Shown here piece by piece: positions 1-5,451 of a DNA stretch of 5,451 bases. The notes under the pieces are model-generated. The model did not search any database. It had not been told where the DNA came from and worked only from the letters and a program-made list of their open reading frames with translations. Position numbers and translations under genes: made by a program. The stretch is from Bacteroidota bacterium. Its GTDB lineage: Bacteria > Bacteroidota > Ignavibacteria > Kapaibacteriales > Kapaibacteriaceae. The stretch covers positions 27,072 to 32,522 of the forward strand of contig DNLG01000113.1 of the NCBI GenBank assembly GCA_003488525.1, given 5' to 3'. The first letter of the stretch is position 1; each line of letters opens with the position of its first letter.

Positions 1-1569
1 CTGATCGTCACATGGAATACGGACCTGACGGATGATATTCATCTTCAGGCCCTCGTCGGTCAGAACCTCTACTCCTCAGACTTCAACTTTGACTATGCTC
101 AGGCTGATGGAGTGGGCGACCCGACGAACCCCGGTGCGATCAACAACTACGCTGGTCGTATCGCCAATCAGGGCATTTCCAGCAAGCGCACGATGGCCTA
201 CTACACAGACCTGCGCTTTGACTACAAGAACGCCCTGTTCTTCAACTTCACCGGTCGTAACGAGTGGTCAACAACGCTTCCTGAAGCAAACAACTCGTTC
301 TTCTACCCATCGCTTTCGGTTTCGGCAGTTCTTACCGAACTGATGCCTGAACTCCAGAGCGACGTGATCAGCTTCATGAAAGTCCGTGCCAATTATGCTG
401 CTGTCGGTAAGGACGCGCCGATCTACGGTACAAACACTGGTTTTGTTTCTGCCGGTTATGGTGACGGCTGGACCAATGGCGTGACCTTCCCATTCGGCGG
501 TCGCATCGGATATTCGCTGGCCGACAATCTGGCAGCTCCGGACCTTCGTCCGGAAAGCACAACCTCGATGGAGTTTGGCTTTGACATCTCGCTGTTCGAT
601 AACCGCTTGTCGATGGACGTTACGTTCTACGACCAGACCGGTGAAGACCAGATCTTCTCAGTGCCGATCGCAACGTCAACAGGATATTCCTCGCAGCTGA
701 AGAATGCCGGTTCGATCAGCAACAGCGGCATTGAACTGGTGCTTTCCGGCACGCCGATCATGACGGCTGACTTCCGCTGGGACGTCACGGTGAACTTCAC
801 CAAGAACACCGTCGAAGTGGTTGAACTCGCTCCCGGTGTCGATAACATCTTCCTCGGTGGATTTATCGGTTCATCAGTTCGTGCCGTCAAGGGTCTGCCC
901 TACGGCTCGATCTTTGGCTTCGGCTGGGCACGTGATTCGGCAACAGGCCGGGTTCTCATTGATGATGACACAACGTCGGACAACTTCGGTTATCCGATCC
1001 TCGACGAGACCGAAAAGGCATTCGGAAGCTTCAACCCGGACTGGCTTATGGGTATCCGTAACTCGTTCACATGGAAGGGGCTCACCCTCTCTGCCCAGCT
1101 CGACATCCGTCAGGGCGGCGTGATGTGGAACGGTACTCGTGGCGCGCTGTACTTCTTCGGAACCCACAAGGAGACCGAAGATCGTACGGGCACCAAGGTG
1201 TTCGACGGTGTGAAGGCGTCGAATGGTGCAGACAACGATATCGCCGCTCCGTATGGAGAGAGCTGGCTTTCTCTGGGCAACGGTAACGGCTTCTTCGGAA
1301 GCAATACCGAAGACTTCATCGAAGATGCGAGCTGGGTGCGTCTGCGTGAGCTGACGCTGTCGTACGTCATCCCTGCCAGCATGATGGAAGCCACACCGTT
1401 TAGCGGACTGACTGTATCGTTCACGGGACGTAACCTGTGGCTGAGCACAGGTTACAAGGGTGTTGATCCAGAAACAAGCCTTCTCGGCGCCAGCAGCGGC
1501 CAGGGCTTGGACTACTTCAACATGCCAAGCACCAAGAGCTATGTGTTCTCGTTCAGCCTGAACTTCTAA
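1..1569 (+). CDS. SusC/RagA-family TonB-linked outer-membrane receptor, C-terminal half (5' truncated by window edge)
   Basis: This is the outer-membrane beta-barrel that imports oligomeric nutrients (glycans or peptides) with TonB/ExbBD energy, in complex with the SusD-like lipoprotein encoded next. The frame is open from base 1 to the TAA at 1567-1569, giving 522 residues. SusC proteins are usually about 950-1100 residues, so the signal peptide, carboxypeptidase-like domain, plug and first strands lie off the left edge. The GTG at 112 is internal and not a start. Family hallmarks seen: DLRPESTTSMEFG (about residues 181-193), the FGSFNPDWLMGIRNSF stretch from base 1021, LDIRQGG, EDASWVRLRELTLSY at 1321-1365, and GRNLWLSTGYKGVDPETS at 1426-1479. 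The protein ends in alternating aromatic/hydrophobic residues with terminal Phe (YVFSFSLNF), the usual BamA-recognised last strand. Alternating aromatic strands throughout fit a barrel. The substrate cannot be read from the sequence. The family call is very secure. Confidence 0.96.
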   Translation: MIVTWNTDLTDDIHLQALVGQNLYSSDFNFDYAQADGVGDPTNPGAINNYAGRIANQGISSKRTMAYYTDLRFDYKNALFFNFTGRNEWSTTLPEANNSFFYPSLSVSAVLTELMPELQSDVISFMKVRANYAAVGKDAPIYGTNTGFVSAGYGDGWTNGVTFPFGGRIGYSLADNLAAPDLRPESTTSMEFGFDISLFDNRLSMDVTFYDQTGEDQIFSVPIATSTGYSSQLKNAGSISNSGIELVLSGTPIMTADFRWDVTVNFTKNTVEVVELAPGVDNIFLGGFIGSSVRAVKGLPYGSIFGFGWARDSATGRVLIDDDTTSDNFGYPILDETEKAFGSFNPDWLMGIRNSFTWKGLTLSAQLDIRQGGVMWNGTRGALYFFGTHKETEDRTGTKVFDGVKASNGADNDIAAPYGESWLSLGNGNGFFGSNTEDFIEDASWVRLRELTLSYVIPASMMEATPFSGLTVSFTGRNLWLSTGYKGVDPETSLLGASSGQGLDYFNMPSTKSYVFSFSLNF

Positions 1570-1592
1570 CCCAACATATCGATGCCACAATC

Positions 1593-1597
1593 AAGGA
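1593..1597 (+). promoter_or_regulatory. Shine-Dalgarno-like site for the susD-like gene
   Basis: AAGGA sits 11 bases before the ATG at 1609, within the 39-base spacer after the susC-like stop codon. It supports ATG 1609 over the in-frame ATG at 1582: the site would lie inside the coding region if 1582 were used, and only 1609 places the signal peptide at the very N-terminus. The spacing is slightly long, so this is a moderate call. Confidence 0.5.
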
Positions 1598-1608
1598 AAC
1601 CAACGATT

Positions 1609-2955
1609 ATGAAACGATATCTCATTGGGTTTTGCAGTGCGTTGCTCATCGTCCTTACGGCGTGCGACAACTGGATCGACCCAAAAATCAACGTTAACCC
1701 GAATACGCCCGAAACGGCAGCCTATACCGTAGTGCTACCGACGGTTCAGGCCGGCATGGCATACGTCATGGGTGGTGACTTCGGTCGCTACACCAGCGTG
1801 CTGAACCAGCAGAACACGGGCGTCGACCGTCAGCACCTCGGTATCTACAACTATCAGTTTACTGAGAGCGACATCAACAACGCATGGAATACCATGTACA
1901 CCGGACCTCTGAACGATCTGGCCATCATGATCGAACGTGCCAAGAATGACGGTGCCCCGCACTACCAAGGGGTGTTTCAGGTACTGATGGCCTATGGTGT
2001 TATCACGACAACTGACCTCTGGGGTGATGTACCGTATTCAGAGGCTCTTCAGGGGGCGAAGGCCACCGAGCCAAAGTATGATTCACAGGAGAGCATCTAC
2101 ATCGCCATCAATGCGCTGCTCGACGATGCGATCAAGAATCTTACGGCGGCTACGAGCAACCTCAAGCCCGGTAGCGATGACCTGATGTATGGCGGAAAGG
2201 TTACCAGCTGGGTCAAGGCAGCAAACTCGCTCAAGGCCCGCATGGCGATTCACCTGGCTGAGCGTAGTGCCGCTGCTTCATCAGCTGCCCTGGTCGCAGC
2301 AGCAGCCGGTATTGCGTCCAATGCCGAGGACTTCCAGTTCACGTTCGGCTCGCTGGAAACAGAAGCTAACCCATGGTACCAGTTCACCACGCAGCGCGAC
2401 GGCGACCTCACCTTTGGTGTAAAGCTTTCAGAGATCATCACGACGCTGAAGGATCCACGCGGTCCGATCTTCGCCGTGGCTGATTCGACGGGTGCCGTCA
2501 CCGGTACTTCGCGCATGAACGAGTTCTATGCCGGGATCTCTTCACCGGTTCCGTTCCTGACCTTCACGGAAATGAAGTTCATCGAAGCCGAAGCCAACAA
2601 TCGTCTCGGCAACAGTGCCGCCGCTCACACGGCGTACCTTGCTGCTGTCACGGCTTCGCTTCAACGCTCAGGCGTTCCGGCCGCAGCGATCACCGCCTAT
2701 CTTGCCCAACCGGCAGTTGATCCCGGTGCTGATAAGCTGACGCTGGAGAACATCATGACGCAGAAGTACATCGCGATGTATACGCAGGCTGAATCGTGGA
2801 CGGACTGGCGTCGCAGTGGGTTCCCGAAGCTCTCACCAACGTCCGGCTCCAACATCCCGCGCCGCTTCCCGTATGCCCAGGCCGAGCGCCTGTACAACTC
2901 GAAGATGCCGACGGGAACGACCATCTTTGATCGCGTGTGGTTCGACGTGCCGTAA
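1609..2955 (+). CDS. SusD/RagB-family nutrient-binding outer-membrane lipoprotein (SusD-like_2 type)
   Basis: This is a surface lipoprotein that acts as the lid over the SusC-like barrel and captures substrate for it. ATG 1609 gives 448 residues. The upstream in-frame ATG at 1582 would add nine residues (MPQSRKPTI) ahead of the signal peptide and is less likely. The N-terminus is a lipoprotein signal: MKRY, a hydrophobic run, then lipobox LTAC with lipidated Cys19. Family signatures: TTDLWGDVPYSEA around residues 134-146, TPR-like helical content, TEMKFIEAEANNRLGN around 320-335, and IMTQKYIAMYTQAESWTDWRRSGFP around 382-406. It ends in RRFPYAQAE (418-426) and DRVWFDVP (441-448), typical of the SusD/RagB 'nutrient-binding' group rather than classical starch-binding SusD. 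An alanine-rich helix (about 220-235) precedes NAEDFQFTFGS. It follows the susC-like stop by 39 bases with no terminator between, so the two are almost certainly co-transcribed. The ligand is unknown. Confidence 0.95.
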   Translation: MKRYLIGFCSALLIVLTACDNWIDPKINVNPNTPETAAYTVVLPTVQAGMAYVMGGDFGRYTSVLNQQNTGVDRQHLGIYNYQFTESDINNAWNTMYTGPLNDLAIMIERAKNDGAPHYQGVFQVLMAYGVITTTDLWGDVPYSEALQGAKATEPKYDSQESIYIAINALLDDAIKNLTAATSNLKPGSDDLMYGGKVTSWVKAANSLKARMAIHLAERSAAASSAALVAAAAGIASNAEDFQFTFGSLETEANPWYQFTTQRDGDLTFGVKLSEIITTLKDPRGPIFAVADSTGAVTGTSRMNEFYAGISSPVPFLTFTEMKFIEAEANNRLGNSAAAHTAYLAAVTASLQRSGVPAAAITAYLAQPAVDPGADKLTLENIMTQKYIAMYTQAESWTDWRRSGFPKLSPTSGSNIPRRFPYAQAERLYNSKMPTGTTIFDRVWFDVP

Positions 2956-2981
2956 GGCAACAACCCCTGGATCGAAACATC

Positions 2982-3023
2982 AAAGCCGGTGCACCTCTCG
3001 GGGTGCACCGGCTTTTGCTTTTT
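2982..3023 (+). terminator. Rho-independent terminator downstream of susCD, possibly bidirectional
   Basis: A perfect 14-bp inverted repeat (AAAGCCGGTGCACC at 2982-2995 and its complement at 3002-3015) closes a 6-base loop (TCTCGG). On the plus strand it is followed by TTTT, then TTTTT at 3019-3023. It begins 27 bases after the susD-like stop. The FNR gene converges from the other side with its stop at 3043-3045. Read on the minus strand, the stem is followed by TTTGATGTTT, a weaker U-tract, so the same hairpin may also end the minus-strand operon. The plus-strand function is well supported; the minus-strand function is inferred. Confidence 0.88.
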
Positions 3024-3042
3024 GGTACGGTAACGTGGAACG

Positions 3043-4071
3043 TCAGGAAGGCACGCCGGTGACCGTCGTGTACTTGATCACGTGCTTCTTTTCCGGGTGC
3101 TGACGCTGATACTCATGGTTGAGCGCAACGGCCGCTTCGTGGAAGCCAGACAGGATGAGCTTGAGCTTGTTTGGATACTCGCAGATATCACCAACGGCAT
3201 ACATGCCTTCGACTGTCGTCATGTAGTTTGTCGGGTCGACGACAACCGCATTTTTGTCGAGGGCCAGACCCCACTGTGCGATCGGACCAAGCTTTGGGGA
3301 AAGACCGAAGAGCGGAACAAAATGGTCAACGCTCAGGTCCTCCGTAGAACCATCATTATGTGTGATCGTGACGGTTTGAAGAGCCCCCTGCCCTGCCAGT
3401 GCCGTGACCTGCGCGTCGGTGATCATCGAAATGCGTCCCTGGTCAGCCAGCTGCTGCGCTTTGGAAACACTATCCGGTGCAGCCCGGAACTGGGCGCTAC
3501 GGTGGATGAGCGTTACATGCTCGGCAATATCAGCCAGCACGATGGTCCAATCCAGCGCCGAGTCTCCCCCACCGCCGAGAATGACCCGCTTACCACGGTA
3601 GAACTCCGGATCCTTGATGATGTACTCAACGCCCTTGTCTTCGAACTGGGCCAGCGTCTCGATCACCGGCTTGCGCGGCTCGAAGCACCCCAAGCCCCCT
3701 GCCAGAAAGACCGTCTTTCCATGGATCACCGTGCCACGTGTGGTGGTGATTCGGAACGTTCCATCATCGAGCTTGACGAGCTCTTCGGCGCGTTCGCCCA
3801 GCGTGAAGGAGGGCTGAAAAGGGGCTCCCTGCTTAATGAGATTGTCGATCAGGTCACCGGCCAGCACGGACGGAAAACCCGGAATGTCATAGATCGGCTT
3901 CTTCGGGTAGATCTCCGCACATTGTCCGCCGGGGATCGGCAAATAGTCAATAAGGTGACATTTCCACTTGAGAAGCCCGGCCTCAAAGACTGTGAACAAA
4001 CCGCATGGTCCGGCACCGATGACGATAACATCGGTATGATGGACATTCGCCTGTGTTTCCTGTGACGTCAT
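3043..4071 (-). CDS. Type 2 (TrxR-like) ferredoxin/flavodoxin-NADP+ reductase
   Basis: This is a cytosolic flavoenzyme that moves electrons between NADPH and ferredoxin or flavodoxin through FAD. From ATG 4071 it has 342 residues, the usual size for the Bacillus YumC / Chlorobium FNR group. The FAD-binding Rossmann motif is VIGAGPCG (residues 17-24), followed by PIPGGQCAEIYPKKPIYDIPG (about 45-65), a strong signature of this subfamily. The NADPH-binding motif is LGGGGDSALDW (165-175). The second FAD motif is YAVGDICEYPNKLKLILSG (291-309), then HEAAVALNHEY. The CxxC redox pair of thioredoxin reductase is absent; the corresponding region has only Cys129 (GGLGCFEP), which separates this enzyme from TrxR. 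The C-terminal tail after the NADP/FAD core (KYTTVTGVPS) matches the extension that supplies a flavin-stacking aromatic in this family, possibly Tyr334. A longer in-frame start at 4191 lies inside the upstream gene and adds 40 non-homologous-looking residues, so it was rejected. The start overlaps the upstream stop (ATGA). Confidence 0.95.
   Translation of the reverse strand: MTSQETQANVHHTDVIVIGAGPCGLFTVFEAGLLKWKCHLIDYLPIPGGQCAEIYPKKPIYDIPGFPSVLAGDLIDNLIKQGAPFQPSFTLGERAEELVKLDDGTFRITTTRGTVIHGKTVFLAGGLGCFEPRKPVIETLAQFEDKGVEYIIKDPEFYRGKRVILGGGGDSALDWTIVLADIAEHVTLIHRSAQFRAAPDSVSKAQQLADQGRISMITDAQVTALAGQGALQTVTITHNDGSTEDLSVDHFVPLFGLSPKLGPIAQWGLALDKNAVVVDPTNYMTTVEGMYAVGDICEYPNKLKLILSGFHEAAVALNHEYQRQHPEKKHVIKYTTVTGVPS
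4068..4071 (-). other. ATGA stop/start overlap coupling the membrane-protein gene to FNR
   Basis: On the minus strand, ATG of FNR (4071-4069) overlaps TGA of the upstream gene (4070-4068), giving the four-base ATGA junction typical of translational coupling. It shows the two genes share a transcript and suggests that terminating ribosomes can re-initiate on FNR. Confidence 0.9.
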
Positions 4072-5159
4072 AACGCCGATTTCTCCGTATCTGATGGTTG
4101 CGAAAATAATCGAACTCGCACGCCTGATCGCATGACCGCAATCCAGGCAACGCCCCCTATGGCAAGCGCTACCCCCTGATTGGAAACCCACGAGACCATG
4201 GCAAACACAAAGCCCTCATAGGGAGTTGCATCAAAAAGCGAGACCAGGCCGACCTGTCCGGCCAGGTGATACACGCCAATAGCACCTGGCGTGGGTGCAA
4301 TGGTCACCGCCAGCGCAAGGATCACGAGTAGCAATAGTGCGGCGGCTGGGCCTGGATCGGACGTGGAGGCATACGGCATGGCCTTCAGCACAAGCCACGT
4401 CGTGAGCGTGTACAGCGCCCAGATCAGCGCCGTGTGCCAGAGAATCAGCACCATCAGCCTGGGCCGCCGCACAGCGTCGAGTCCACGTCGTAGCTTCTGC
4501 ACCATACTCACGATCGCGCCGGCAAGGCGCGCATGCAGGCGGCCGAGCGTCTGCTCGACCAGGACCTCTCCCCAGCGAGTAAAGAGCACCAGAGCGATCA
4601 GCGCCGCAAGAATTGCAAACATCGTCGCCAGACTCAGGATGGTCGACCGTGCGTCGGCCGTGGCAAATGTCGACGGCGAACTGCCCTGCAGACGCATCAT
4701 GGTAGCGGCAAGCTCGCCCTGGCCGTAGGTCATCACCACCAGAAGAGCCACCAAAAGCGACAGAACATCCAGAACGCGTTCGACCACCACACTGCCAATA
4801 GCGGTCTCGGCCGGAAGACCCACACGCTGGGCAAGCACCAGAGGGCGGGCCACTTCACCCGATCGGGGCACGAGCGCGTTGGCGGCATAGCCGATCATCA
4901 CCGCGCTGAACGCTGTGCTAAGCGGCACATCAACGCCGTTGGGCCGCAGAAGGATCTGCCAGCGAATGGCGCGGCTTACGTGTGCAAGCAGCCCTGTGAT
5001 GGTTGCAGCGATGATCCAGAAAGGATCCGCGGCGAGCATATCGCCGAGAAACCTCGACATGTCGATCGATCCCATGCCGCTGATGAGAAACATCGACGTC
5101 AGCACCAGGAGCGCCAGCGGAAGGAGATAGGTTATCAGAAGACGCAGAACCTTCGGCAT
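4068..5159 (-). CDS. LPG-synthase-TM / flippase-like (UPF0104) polytopic membrane protein
   Basis: A 363-residue inner-membrane protein with about eight hydrophobic segments (roughly residues 7-27, 46-60, 80-96, 122-144, 173-193, 235-258, 271-289 and 316-343). It matches the membrane domain shared with the N-terminal part of MprF/lysylphosphatidylglycerol synthase (PF03706 family). Motifs that support this: SRAIRW (62-67) after the second segment, VPRSGEVARP (97-106), VVVERVLDVL (124-133), and PTPGAIGVYH (289-298). Family members are proposed to translocate or handle lipid-linked substrates; this one has no C-terminal aminoacyl-transferase domain, so it cannot be called an LPG synthase. The tail (SGVRVRLFSQPSDTEKSAL) is short and polar. 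The start is well defined: ATG 5159 is preceded by AGGAG at a 5-base spacing, with the uvrA stop one base upstream. The downstream end overlaps FNR by four bases. Its substrate is unknown. Confidence 0.88.
   Translation of the reverse strand: MPKVLRLLITYLLPLALLVLTSMFLISGMGSIDMSRFLGDMLAADPFWIIAATITGLLAHVSRAIRWQILLRPNGVDVPLSTAFSAVMIGYAANALVPRSGEVARPLVLAQRVGLPAETAIGSVVVERVLDVLSLLVALLVVMTYGQGELAATMMRLQGSSPSTFATADARSTILSLATMFAILAALIALVLFTRWGEVLVEQTLGRLHARLAGAIVSMVQKLRRGLDAVRRPRLMVLILWHTALIWALYTLTTWLVLKAMPYASTSDPGPAAALLLLVILALAVTIAPTPGAIGVYHLAGQVGLVSLFDATPYEGFVFAMVSWVSNQGVALAIGGVAWIAVMRSGVRVRLFSQPSDTEKSAL
4083..4087 (-). promoter_or_regulatory. Shine-Dalgarno-like site for FNR
   Basis: On the minus strand, CGGAG lies 11 bases before the FNR ATG, inside the 3' end of the upstream coding sequence. 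With the ATGA overlap it favours the short start (4071) over the in-frame upstream codon at 4191. The spacing is longer than ideal, so initiation may rely partly on coupling. Confidence 0.45.
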
Positions 5160-5160
5160 G

Positions 5161-5451
5161 TCAGCTCCTGCTTACCTTCTTTGCGCGGACAGCTTTCTTG
5201 GCGGGCATCGCATTGTGCTGCTCATAAAAACTACGAAGCGCCGCGCCGGTGTGCGAAGTCGCATGCTGAGATACCTGATGGGGCGTCCCGGCAGCAACAA
5301 TGTATCCACCATGCTCTCCCCCTTCCGGCCCGACGTCGATCACCCAGTCGGCCGAGCTGATCACATGCAGATTGTGCTCAATGATCAGCAGCGTATGCCC
5401 CTGGTCGACAAGACGGTCAAAGGACTGAAGAAGCTTGGCGACATCATCGAC
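5161..5451 (-). CDS. uvrA: Excinuclease ABC subunit A (UvrA), C-terminal 96 residues (5' truncated by window edge)
   Basis: UvrA is the DNA-damage sensor ATPase that, with UvrB, starts nucleotide excision repair. The frame is open from base 5451 to TGA at 5163-5161. The fragment covers the end of the second ABC ATPase domain: DDVAKLLQSFDRLVDQGHT, then the H-loop LLIIEHNL with switch His26 of the fragment, ADWVIDVGPEGG (34-45), GGYIVAAGTP, and SHTG (66-69), all diagnostic of UvrA. The residue after EHNL is His, where Asp or Glu is usual. After the conserved SHTG-ALRSFYE end there is a 17-residue Lys/Arg-rich tail (NAMPAKKAVRAKKVSRS). The GTG at 5364 is an internal valine and not a start. Walker A, signature and zinc-finger regions lie outside the window, so an UvrA2-like paralogue cannot be excluded. 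Only one base separates it from the next gene of the operon. Confidence 0.93.
   Translation of the reverse strand, partial: VDDVAKLLQSFDRLVDQGHTLLIIEHNLHVISSADWVIDVGPEGGEHGGYIVAAGTPHQVSQHATSHTGAALRSFYEQHNAMPAKKAVRAKKVSRS
5165..5169 (-). promoter_or_regulatory. Shine-Dalgarno site for the flippase-like gene, inside the uvrA 3' end
   Basis: On the minus strand, AGGAG lies 5 bases before ATG 5159 and within the last codons of uvrA. This near-consensus site fixes the start and indicates that the gene is expressed from the uvrA transcript, not from its own promoter. Confidence 0.75.

Noticed and set aside
874..1590. A 238-codon open frame on the minus strand, antisense to the susC-like gene
   Set aside because: It overlaps the best-conserved part of the receptor, has no recognisable motif and no good ribosome binding site; it is a shadow of the real gene.
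1582..1608. Upstream in-frame ATG for the susD-like gene
   Set aside because: It would put nine polar residues before an otherwise standard lipoprotein signal peptide, and the AAGGA site fits ATG 1609.
1570..1608. Possible promoter or attenuator between the susC-like and susD-like genes
   Set aside because: Only 39 bases, with no hairpin and no Bacteroidota-type -7 (TAnnTTTG) element visible; a simple intra-operon spacer is enough.
3082..4065. A 327-codon open frame on the plus strand, antisense to FNR
   Set aside because: It lies entirely opposite a clearly conserved flavoenzyme gene, and its product (rich in Arg, Asp and His with no recognisable domain) looks like a codon-bias shadow.
4072..4191. 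N-terminal extension of FNR starting at 4191
   Set aside because: It lies wholly inside the flippase-like coding sequence, adds a Cys/Arg-rich stretch unlike the family, and the FAD motif is already at the normal distance from ATG 4071.
4533..5360. A 275-codon open frame on the plus strand across the flippase-like gene and uvrA end
   Set aside because: The product is an Arg/His/Gln-rich low-complexity sequence antisense to two well-supported genes.
1..5451. CRISPR arrays, tRNA/rRNA genes, IS ends, direct repeats
   Set aside because: None seen on reading the window; coding sequence fills nearly all of it and the only clear inverted repeat is the terminator at 2982-3015.

Overview
The window holds five genes in two convergent blocks. 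The plus-strand block is the 3' half of a SusC/RagA-type TonB-dependent outer-membrane receptor followed by a complete SusD/RagB-type surface lipoprotein. The minus-strand block is the 3' end of uvrA, a polytopic membrane protein of the LPG-synthase-TM ('flippase-like', UPF0104) family, and a type 2 (thioredoxin-reductase-like) ferredoxin/flavodoxin-NADP+ reductase. A strong hairpin lies between the two blocks.

A SusC/SusD pair is the signature of the Bacteroidota and their close relatives (the Bacteroidota/Chlorobiota/Rhodothermota/Kapabacteria assemblage). A type 2 FNR with the Chlorobium/Bacillus-like architecture fits that group. Base composition looks to be in the mid-50s percent GC by eye, which is higher than Bacteroides or most Flavobacteriia and suggests a deeper or environmental lineage. 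This is inference; the window contains no phylogenetic marker other than a short piece of UvrA.

Layout: 1-1569 susC-like, truncated by the left edge; 1570-1608 short spacer with a Shine-Dalgarno-like AAGGA; 1609-2955 susD-like; 2956-3042 intergenic region with a perfect 14-bp terminator hairpin; 3043-4071 FNR (minus); 4068-5159 flippase-like membrane protein (minus), sharing an ATGA stop/start overlap with FNR; 5161-5451 uvrA 3' end (minus), one base before the membrane-protein gene and truncated by the right edge. There is no gene-free stretch longer than about 90 bases.

Functionally, SusC and SusD form a 'pedal-bin' uptake complex, in which the lipoprotein captures an oligomeric nutrient (glycan or peptide) and the TonB-powered barrel imports it. 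No glycoside hydrolase, peptidase or regulator is present here to indicate the substrate. The minus-strand genes are packed as a probable operon of DNA repair, membrane and redox proteins, with no obvious shared pathway. I found no CRISPR array, mobile element, tRNA/rRNA or convincing novel system. The points worth a second look are modest: the make-up of the uvrA operon, an unusual residue near the UvrA H-loop, a basic UvrA tail, and a SusCD pair without visible catalytic partners.
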